Below are positions 51,169 to 57,881 of a stretch of DNA of 64,000 bases, in pieces (positions within the stretch are counted from its first letter, which is position 1; each line of letters starts with the position of its first letter). This DNA is from Verrucomicrobiota bacterium (GTDB taxonomy: Bacteria > Verrucomicrobiota > Verrucomicrobiia > Limisphaerales > UBA1319): assembly GCA_022709905.1 (NCBI GenBank), contig JAKLHY010000044.1, positions 1-64,000 of the forward strand. The letters are read 5' to 3'. The position numbers and the translations under genes are program-made. A model generated the notes under the pieces. It did no database searches. It was not told the origin of the DNA and worked only from the letters and a program-made list of their open reading frames with translations.

Positions 51169-52698
51169 TCATTTCTGGATCAACTGGCGCAGGAGCTGCC
51201 GCTCGGGATTATAGAGGTTCACGGCCAAGGGCAGGTGTCCGGGCAGCGAGTGTGTGGCGCAACCCAAACAGGGATCATAGGCGCGGAACGCCATCTCGAC
51301 CATGTTCAGCAATCCTTCGCTCACCTGGCCGCCTTTGATAAGGCCTTTGGCGGCGCGCTCGACGCTCATGGCGATCCGGGCCGCGTTGTTCTGGGTGGCC
51401 ACAATCATGTTGGCGCGCGTGATGATCCCCCGGTCATCCGTTTCGTATTGATGGAACAAAGTGCCGCGAGGAGCCTCGACGACTCCAATGCCGAGGGAAG
51501 GTTTCTGGGTGGGCACCAAGCGGATATCCTTGCTGGTGATCTCGGGATCATTCACCAGTTCCAGGATGCGTTCCGCCGCCTGGATCATTTCCACGATCCG
51601 AGCCCAGTGGTTGGCCAGCGTGTGATGCACCGGTTTGCCGCCCAGGGTCTTGAAGTATTCCTCGGCCGCTTTCTGGGCCTGCGGCGTCGCCATACTGTCG
51701 GAAGCATTCAACCGCGCCAAGGGCGCCACCGCGTAGATGCTGCTCTTCGGGCCCTCGTCGAATCCCTGCCATCCGAGGGGTTTGAGATAGCAGAACTTCA
51801 TGTAGCTCCATGGCTCGACATGTTCGGCCACGTAATCGCGGTATTGCTGCACAGGGAACTTGGCGTATTCCTTGCCCGTGGGATCGACAACCCGTAGAAG
51901 ACCATCGTAGAAATTCAGCCGGTTCTTCTCGTCGACCATGCCCATGTAATAAGTCTTGTGGGTGAAATCGGGCGAGGTGATGAGTTTCACGTAGTCCGAG
52001 TTCTTCAGCACGATGTCGTGAAACACCTGGTTGGTGAAGAGAGCGAACTCGAGGCTGTCCTTGGCCAGCTCCTGAAACTTGGGGAGATCGGCCGAATCGA
52101 GGGCTTTCGAGACGCCGCCCGGCAGACCCAAAACGGGATGCACGACCTTGCCTCCGAAGTAGCTGATAATCTCGCGGACCCGGCGACGCATCGAGATGAC
52201 CTTCTTGCCGACTTCGAGTCCCACTTTCTGGATGACTCCGACAATATTCCGCTCGGCGGCGGGCGCCTGGGGACCCACGATGAAATCAGGCCCCCCCAGG
52301 ACATAAACGTGGAGGGCGTGGTCTTCCAGCATGAACGCGTTATAGACCAGCTCGCGAATCTTTCGGCCGGCTGAGGTTGGAGTGACCTTGTAGAGATCGT
52401 CCAGGGCTTTGGTGGCCGCCATATGATGGGCGGTCGGGCAGACCCCGCAAATGCGGCTGGTGATCTGCGGCATGTCTTCCGCTGGACGGCCGATGCTGAA
52501 CACTTCAAATCCACGCAGTTCGGGCACTTGCATATAGGCCCGATCCACATCGCCTTTGTCATTGAGGAATATGTCGATCTTACCGTGCCCTTCGAGACGG
52601 GTGATGGGATCGATGGTGTAACGGCGGCGCTGTTGTTGGTAAGCCGCGTTGGCTCGAGCGGCGCCTTCATTCCATGCTTGTTGTGCTGCTGGATTCAT
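51169..52698 (-). CDS. mvhA: [NiFe] hydrogenase large subunit, group 3c-like (MvhA)
   Basis: A 509-residue catalytic subunit. The nickel site is complete: RICGVC at residues 82-87 and DPCLGCATH at 475-483, so all four ligand cysteines are present. After His483 a 26-residue tail (starting SLPGHLPLAV) remains for the maturation protease encoded downstream. TRLEGHGKIDIFLNDKGDVDRAYMQVPELRGFE is the usual N-terminal block. It belongs to the soluble, methyl-viologen-reducing Mvh type that binds Hdr. It follows mvhG by 11 bases. H2 uptake or evolution depends on the redox partners. Confidence 0.95.
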   Translation of the reverse strand: MNPAAQQAWNEGAARANAAYQQQRRRYTIDPITRLEGHGKIDIFLNDKGDVDRAYMQVPELRGFEVFSIGRPAEDMPQITSRICGVCPTAHHMAATKALDDLYKVTPTSAGRKIRELVYNAFMLEDHALHVYVLGGPDFIVGPQAPAAERNIVGVIQKVGLEVGKKVISMRRRVREIISYFGGKVVHPVLGLPGGVSKALDSADLPKFQELAKDSLEFALFTNQVFHDIVLKNSDYVKLITSPDFTHKTYYMGMVDEKNRLNFYDGLLRVVDPTGKEYAKFPVQQYRDYVAEHVEPWSYMKFCYLKPLGWQGFDEGPKSSIYAVAPLARLNASDSMATPQAQKAAEEYFKTLGGKPVHHTLANHWARIVEMIQAAERILELVNDPEITSKDIRLVPTQKPSLGIGVVEAPRGTLFHQYETDDRGIITRANMIVATQNNAARIAMSVERAAKGLIKGGQVSEGLLNMVEMAFRAYDPCLGCATHSLPGHLPLAVNLYNPERQLLRQLIQK

Positions 52699-52709
52699 GA
52701 TGGTTCCTT

Positions 52710-53687
52710 TCAGCTAATAGGCAGATCGACTTTGCGGCGAAGCAGGCTCTTCGCCAGGCCGTAACGATAGAACGTGCCCACCGGATCGGGAATGCCCGCG
52801 AGCACTTGATCGATACCCTCCTCGTCTCGCGGCTCGATGTTCGAGCAGAGCGAGGAAAGCATCTTGGCGCCCTGATCGCGGACCCGGCCGGTGCCGCCAA
52901 AACATCCCGTGCAGGGCATGTTGCCCTTGGTGCACTGCGCCTCGCAACCACACCGGGTGCTCGGTCCCATGCAAATGACGCCCTGGGCCAGAAAACAGAG
53001 CGCCGGATCGAGGAGCTTCTGATGCGGCCGCTTGAATTCGGCAAAGGCGACATTCGTCGGCTTGGTATCCTTGCGCGGGCACTCGTTGCACAGGGCAATA
53101 TCGGGAGCCAACACCGATCCCTTGGGAGGCAGTTTCCCTTCCAGAATCGCCCCCAGGGCGGCCTGGGTTATCCGAGGTGTGGGCGGGCATCCGGGAATAT
53201 AATAATCGACTTCAACCACTTGGTCCAGCGCTCGTACGACATGCCTGAGCTCGGGCAGACAGACCTCGCGGCCCTGCTCCTGAAACTTCAATTGCGGACG
53301 AATCTTCTGATCATTGCTGATCGTGGGCGTTTCCTCGTACACATAGCGCAGCATGTGTTCGCGGGAAAACTGGTTGGACAGCCCCGGAATGCCCCCCGTG
53401 TGCGCGCACGAACCGTAGGCGACCAGCAATTGGCTTTTCCGGCGCAACATATGCGCCATTTCCTCCTGCTCGGACGACCGGATGGCGCCATTCAGCAGGG
53501 TGGCCGCCAGGGATTTGTCGGGCAGGGCTTCCACATCGTGCTTCTTGAAATCCATCGCCACAGGCCAGAAGACAATATCCACCTTCTCCACCACGCCGAG
53601 AATATCCTCGGCCAGATCCACCACCGTCTCCTCACAGCCGCCGCAGGACGCGCACCAGTAAATGCCGATTTTGGGTTTAGTGGGCAT
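52710..53687 (-). CDS. mvhG: [NiFe] hydrogenase small subunit (MvhG)
   Basis: A 325-residue iron-sulfur subunit carrying the proximal cluster near the nickel site. The N-terminus YWCASCGGCEETVVDLAEDI has the cluster cysteines, with further cysteines in YGSCAHTGGIPGL, YYIPGCPPTP and CNECPRKD. A C-terminal stretch, MGPSTRCGCEAQCTKGNMPCTGCFGGTG, holds six more, consistent with the extra [4Fe-4S] clusters of Mvh. ATG 53687 starts a normal family N-terminus and overlaps the mvhD stop by 11 bases. There is no twin-arginine leader, so the enzyme is cytoplasmic. Confidence 0.93.
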   Translation of the reverse strand: MPTKPKIGIYWCASCGGCEETVVDLAEDILGVVEKVDIVFWPVAMDFKKHDVEALPDKSLAATLLNGAIRSSEQEEMAHMLRRKSQLLVAYGSCAHTGGIPGLSNQFSREHMLRYVYEETPTISNDQKIRPQLKFQEQGREVCLPELRHVVRALDQVVEVDYYIPGCPPTPRITQAALGAILEGKLPPKGSVLAPDIALCNECPRKDTKPTNVAFAEFKRPHQKLLDPALCFLAQGVICMGPSTRCGCEAQCTKGNMPCTGCFGGTGRVRDQGAKMLSSLCSNIEPRDEEGIDQVLAGIPDPVGTFYRYGLAKSLLRRKVDLPIS

Positions 53688-54174
53688 GAGCAACCTCCCG
53701 CCCCTGCTGGGCCTCCACCGCATGTTCGAGCGTATCCATTTCCTTGTCCCAATCTTTGAATTTTCCAGGCAGACTCAACGGCCCGAGCTTTCGAACCTTG
53801 TCCACCATGTCAAACATCACCGTTTTCAGTTTTTCTCCCTCCGCCGCCGAGATCCATTCCAGCCGCACCCGCTCGGTTTCGATGCCCATGTCTTTGAGCA
53901 TGCGGTGCAGCAGGCGGAACCGGCGCAGCATCTTGTAGTTGCCCTCGACATAGTGGCAATCGTTGGGATGACATCCGCCGATCAGCACTCCGTCGGCGCC
54001 TTTGGCCAGCGCCTCAAGGATGAACTGGGGATCGATGCGGCCGGAGCACATCACTCGGATAATTCGCGCATTGGACGGATACTTGAGCCGGGAAACTCCA
54101 GCCAGATCCGATGCGGTGTAAGTGCACCAGTTGCAGAAAAACGCAACGATGCGGGGTGTCCATTCGTTACTCAT
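53677..54174 (-). CDS. mvhD: Hydrogenase delta subunit linking to HdrA (MvhD/FlpD)
   Basis: A 165-residue protein with a [2Fe-2S]-type electron-transfer domain. The FlpD pattern is seen: FFCNWCTYTASDLAG at the start, then VMCSGRIDPQFILEALAKGADGVLIGGCHPNDCHYVEGNYK. MvhD passes electrons between the hydrogenase and HdrA in the methanogen complex. Its GTG/ATG start overlaps the hdrA stop by four bases and its own stop overlaps mvhG, making this part of one tight operon. A C-terminal extension (about 40 residues) is rich in charged residues. Confidence 0.93.
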   Translation of the reverse strand: MSNEWTPRIVAFFCNWCTYTASDLAGVSRLKYPSNARIIRVMCSGRIDPQFILEALAKGADGVLIGGCHPNDCHYVEGNYKMLRRFRLLHRMLKDMGIETERVRLEWISAAEGEKLKTVMFDMVDKVRKLGPLSLPGKFKDWDKEMDTLEHAVEAQQGREVAHAH

Positions 54175-56174
54175 TGAACCAGCACTCCTTCGATTTCACT
54201 AAAGATTTCTTCGTCTTCAAACAGGTTCTGCACGATTGATCCCGACGGGCACGCCCCCACGCAGGTGCCACAGCCCTTGCACAGCGCCTCGTTAATCGTG
54301 GCCGTCTTGCGTTCTTCCACGAAGGTAATCGCCGAATACGGACAGAGCGGAATGCAGGACTTGCAGCCGGAACATTCCGTTTCCAGGATGAACGCGGTAT
54401 TGGGTTCCTGTTCAACGAATCCCTTGTCGATGAGAACCATGGCTTCGGCGGCCGCGGCGCCGGCCTGGGCCACGGTGTCCGGAATGTCCTTGGGCCCCTG
54501 GCAACAGCCCGCCAAATAAATCCCGTCGGTGAAGGTGTTCACCGGGGCCAGTTTGGGATGCCGTTCCAGGAAGAAGCCCTCGCTGCCGCAGCTCATGTTG
54601 AAGAGACGGCGGACATCTTGCGAATCGGTGTGCGGCTCCAGTCCCGTTGAAAGGACCACCATATCCACCGGGATCCGGCGCACGTAACCCGCCAGGGTGT
54701 CCTCGACGCGGATCACCAGCTTGCCTTCCTCTTCCGGGGTGAAGGCCCAGTCGGTGACCTCGCCGACCCGGCCGCGGACAAAATGCACGCCTTCCGTGAG
54801 CAACTTGTCGTAAAACTCCTCGTAGCCTTTGCCGGGCGTCCGCATGTCGATGTAGAAATTGTAAATCTCGGCTTCGGTGTGTTCCTTAAGGAGATGGGCG
54901 AGCTTCATGGAATACATGCAGCAAACCCGCGAGCACCAACGATTCGTCTTCTTGTCCCGGGAGCCGACGCAATGAATGATTCCGATCGACTTCGGATGCT
55001 GCCCGTTGCGCATCACCACGTCGCCAGCCGTCGGGCCGGAGGCGTTCACCAGGCGCTCAATCTCCAGCGCGGTGTAGACATTCGGATAACGCCCGTAGCC
55101 ATATTGCGGAATACGCTCCGCTTCAAACGTCTTGAAGCCGGTCGCCACAATGATCGTGCCGACCTTGATCTCTTCGAGCTTCTCCGTCTGCTTGAAATCG
55201 ATGGCCTTCTTTTCGCCGCAGGCCTCCACGCAGGTCTTCTTGCATTTGTCGGTGAGCACGCCGCGTTTGAAGTTGAGGCAGACGTCCGGATCGATGAGCA
55301 CGACTTGAGGAGTCGCTTGCGGGAACGGAATGTAGACCGGCTTGCGCTTGCCCAGGTTCTCGTTGAATTCATCGGCGAACTTGGGCTCCTTGAACACGCA
55401 GCTGGAAATGCACTCCTGGCAGCCCGTGCAAAGATCTTCGTTGATATACCGCGGCTTGCGCTTGACGGTCACCGTGTAGTTCCCCACGTAACCATCCATC
55501 TTGATTACGTCCGAATACGTCCAGAGCGTGATGTTCTTGTGCGCCCCCACCTCCGACATCTTCGGCGTCAGGATGCAGGCCGCGCAATCCAGCGTCGGAA
55601 ACGTTTTGTCGAACTTCGCCATGTGCCCGCCAATCGACGGCTCGCGTTCGACCAGGTAGACCTTCTTTCCCGCCTTGGCCAGGGTCATGGCGGCATGGAT
55701 GCCCGCAATGCCCCCTCCCACCACCAACACGTCGGGATGAATGGGGACCTTCTTGACTTCCAGGGCGCGATGGTGCGCCACGCGCTCCACAGCCGCGCGC
55801 GTCAAGTCCTTCGCCTTGGCCGTCGCCTCTTCGCGATCCGTATGCACCCAGGAGTTGTGCTCCCGGATGTTGACCATGTGAAAATAAAAGGGATTCAGCC
55901 CCCCTTTTTCGGTCGCCCCGCGAAACGTGTGCTCGTGCAGGAGCGGCGAACAGGAGGCCACCACCACCCGGTTGAGCTTGTGCTCGCGGATATCCTGGGC
56001 GATCAGCTCCTGGCCGGGATCCGAGCACATGTATTTGTAGTCCCGGGAGAGCACCACGCCGGGCAGCTTTTCGGCATACTTGGCCACCGCGGGGCAATCC
56101 ACCATGCTGGCAATGTTGTGCCCGCAGTGGCAGACGTAAAAGCCGATCCGAACATCTTGCTTCTTGGTTTCCAT
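54171..56174 (-). CDS. hdrA: Heterodisulfide reductase subunit A, FAD and multi-Fe-S (HdrA)
   Basis: A 667-residue flavoprotein, the site of flavin-based electron bifurcation in the methanogen HdrABC-MvhADG complex. It begins IGFYVCHCGHNIASMVDC, has the FAD-binding VVGGGIAGIHAAMTLAKAGKKVYLVE, a LDCAACILTPKMSEVGAH cluster region and LCTGCQECISSC, and ends with two ferredoxin-like sites, ECSGCKSCIPLCPYSAI and LCKGCGTCVGACPSGSI. All subunit partners lie together, so a complete complex is encoded. It probably transfers electrons from H2 to ferredoxin and a disulfide or other acceptor; the acceptor here is not known. Confidence 0.95.
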   Translation of the reverse strand: METKKQDVRIGFYVCHCGHNIASMVDCPAVAKYAEKLPGVVLSRDYKYMCSDPGQELIAQDIREHKLNRVVVASCSPLLHEHTFRGATEKGGLNPFYFHMVNIREHNSWVHTDREEATAKAKDLTRAAVERVAHHRALEVKKVPIHPDVLVVGGGIAGIHAAMTLAKAGKKVYLVEREPSIGGHMAKFDKTFPTLDCAACILTPKMSEVGAHKNITLWTYSDVIKMDGYVGNYTVTVKRKPRYINEDLCTGCQECISSCVFKEPKFADEFNENLGKRKPVYIPFPQATPQVVLIDPDVCLNFKRGVLTDKCKKTCVEACGEKKAIDFKQTEKLEEIKVGTIIVATGFKTFEAERIPQYGYGRYPNVYTALEIERLVNASGPTAGDVVMRNGQHPKSIGIIHCVGSRDKKTNRWCSRVCCMYSMKLAHLLKEHTEAEIYNFYIDMRTPGKGYEEFYDKLLTEGVHFVRGRVGEVTDWAFTPEEEGKLVIRVEDTLAGYVRRIPVDMVVLSTGLEPHTDSQDVRRLFNMSCGSEGFFLERHPKLAPVNTFTDGIYLAGCCQGPKDIPDTVAQAGAAAAEAMVLIDKGFVEQEPNTAFILETECSGCKSCIPLCPYSAITFVEERKTATINEALCKGCGTCVGACPSGSIVQNLFEDEEIFSEIEGVLVQ

Positions 56175-56219
56175 GAGATCTTGCTTCGGGGTTATAAGGG
56201 TTCTCGATGCGGTCCGAGC

Positions 56220-57092
56220 CTAGGCGGCAACCGTTTGCGCAGGCAGGGATTTCATCGGGACAAACCCCCGATGCAATCCCAGTTCCTGAGCCGGCAAACC
56301 AAAGGCCAGACCCATCAGTTGCGAAAAATATACGGTGGGAATGCGCACGGATTCCCACTTGGCTTCAATCTTGTCGTGGTAACCATCCAGGTTGAACTGG
56401 CACAAGGGACAAATTGTGGCCACCACGTCCGCCCCGCGCTTGATGGCTTCCTTCAACAGGATGTAGGAACAGAGCAACCCCGGTTCAGGAAGGGTCCCCG
56501 TCAGACTGCCTCCACAGCACCGCGTCTTCAACGGGTAGGTGACCACCGTAGCCCCCAGCGCCTCCAACAACCGGTCCATCGTGGTCGGATTGTATTGATC
56601 GTCAAAAGTGGAATACGGCCGCACAATTTGGCAGCCGTAGTAGGGGGCCACCTTCAGACCTTTCAGGGGCTGCTTCACCCGCTTTTTCACCTCGTCCAAT
56701 CCCACGGAATTGACCAACACGTCGAGTGGATGACGAACCGGCACGTTGCCCGTATAGGTCAAGTTGCCCTGTTTGAGGGCGGCATCGATCACCCGCTTCA
56801 CCGATGGCGATTCATGGAGGTAGTGTTTCGTCTTGTTCAGGACCAGATAACAGGCGTTGCAGGGCGCCACCAGTTCCTTGTGGCCCGCCTTCTCCGCAAT
56901 CGCCAGATTCCGGGACGCCATGACACAGGCCTTGACTTCGTCTACCGCCATATATGCCGTGGCCCCGCAACAGTTCCAGTCCTCCAGCTCCTCCAGCTCG
57001 ATGTCCATCGCGCGAAACACCGGCAGCAGCGACTCCTCGTAGGCGCGTCCGGTCCCTTTCAAAGAACAACCTGGAAAATACGAGTATTTCAT
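56220..57092 (-). CDS. hdrB: Heterodisulfide reductase subunit B, CCG domains (HdrB)
   Basis: A 290-residue protein carrying two cysteine-rich CCG domains, each with the full C-x(n)-CCG-x(n)-C-x-x-C pattern: the first with WNCCGATAY and APCNACYLV, the second with TRCCGGSLTG and CPLCQFNLDG. In methanogens these ligate the noncubane [4Fe-4S] clusters that split the CoM-S-S-CoB disulfide. Both sets are intact, so the subunit should be functional. The terminus (MKSLPAQTVAA) is short. hdrC precedes it by three bases. Confidence 0.94.
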   Translation of the reverse strand: MKYSYFPGCSLKGTGRAYEESLLPVFRAMDIELEELEDWNCCGATAYMAVDEVKACVMASRNLAIAEKAGHKELVAPCNACYLVLNKTKHYLHESPSVKRVIDAALKQGNLTYTGNVPVRHPLDVLVNSVGLDEVKKRVKQPLKGLKVAPYYGCQIVRPYSTFDDQYNPTTMDRLLEALGATVVTYPLKTRCCGGSLTGTLPEPGLLCSYILLKEAIKRGADVVATICPLCQFNLDGYHDKIEAKWESVRIPTVYFSQLMGLAFGLPAQELGLHRGFVPMKSLPAQTVAA

Positions 57093-57095
57093 GGA

Positions 57096-57722
57096 TTAAT
57101 GCGATCCTTTCTTGGGGGCGGAACGCCCGTCGGTCAGCGAGTCAATCGATAGGTTATCCACAGTTGTCAACATGCGGTTGAGCTCGTCCTTGCGTTTAAT
57201 GGACTCCATCTTCAACGAAAACCGCCCCCGGAGCAGCAATCCCAGGCCCAGCTTCCATTGTCCCATCGCCGCCAGCCAGTTGGTCTTGAGAAACATCAGC
57301 GTCGCCAGAATGTTCTCGGTCACCCGACCTTGGGAATGGGCCATTTTGTAAAATTCCTTGGCCAGCACCGGGATGGTGAATTTCTTCGGGTAAATCTCCT
57401 CCTTGATGGCCCGCTGCTTCAGCTCATACATGATGTCCGTGATCCGAATCTGGCGGGGGCACTCCACCGTGCACGAATAACACGAGGCGCACAGCCAGAT
57501 CGTGTGACTGCGCAAGACCTCGTTTTTGAAATCCGCACGGGTCAGGGCCATCACCTGCCGCGGCGAGTAGTCCATGTAGATGCTCAGGGGGCACACCCCG
57601 GAACATGTGCCGCACTGGATGCAGCTCTCCAAAGCTTCGCATCCAGGCACGCTCATGACCTCGCGCCCAAATCCCGGGACCCGGTCGGCCTCATATTTGA
57701 TGGTTCTCGTTAGTTCCGCCAT
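57096..57722 (-). CDS. hdrC: Heterodisulfide reductase subunit C (HdrC)
   Basis: A 208-residue protein with two [4Fe-4S] ferredoxin-type sites, CIQCGTCSGVCPL and CASCYSCTVECPRQ, typical of HdrC, which relays electrons between HdrA and HdrB. The C-terminal part (FSLKMESIKRKDELNRM) is helical and basic. It is the first gene of the hdrCBA-mvhDGA unit and has a strong AGGAG ribosome site five bases before the ATG. No promoter was assigned in the 160 bases before it. Confidence 0.94.
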   Translation of the reverse strand: MAELTRTIKYEADRVPGFGREVMSVPGCEALESCIQCGTCSGVCPLSIYMDYSPRQVMALTRADFKNEVLRSHTIWLCASCYSCTVECPRQIRITDIMYELKQRAIKEEIYPKKFTIPVLAKEFYKMAHSQGRVTENILATLMFLKTNWLAAMGQWKLGLGLLLRGRFSLKMESIKRKDELNRMLTTVDNLSIDSLTDGRSAPKKGSH

Positions 57723-57800
57723 AAAACTCCTCTTCTGTTATCGGCTCTCTGCAAGTTATTCTAATTTTTGTTATTGGCGCACTTAACTGATGCTTGCGAT

Positions 57801-57829
57801 CGCCAGCGCAAGAAATCCTTGCGCTGGCG
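57801..57829 (-). terminator. Strong hairpin between the acyl-CoA synthetase and hdr genes
   Basis: CGCCAGCGCAAG (57801-57812) and CTTGCGCTGGCG (57818-57829) form a perfect 12-base stem with a 5-base loop. It lies 53 bases beyond the stop of the minus-strand synthetase gene and upstream of hdrC. No T run follows on either strand, so it may stabilise a 3' end or attenuate read-through into hdrC rather than terminate alone. Confidence 0.5.
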
Positions 57830-57881
57830 TGGATGATTGAATCCTGATCGGCCCCGGGACTGACAGTCTGCTGGGGCGGAT

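Noticed and set aside
50267..51214. A plus-strand frame across the hydrogenase protease gene
   Set aside because: The protease and its neighbours are clear on the other strand; this frame gives no domain.
54783..57152. A long plus-strand open frame of about 789 codons across the hdrA-hdrB region
   Set aside because: It is the antisense shadow of GC-rich hdr genes; its protein is rich in His, Arg and Gly and has no recognisable domain.
50558..57722. Methanogenesis as the meaning of the Hdr-Mvh genes
   Set aside because: No mcr, mtr or cofactor genes are seen, and the flanking genes are bacterial, so another disulfide or electron acceptor is more likely.
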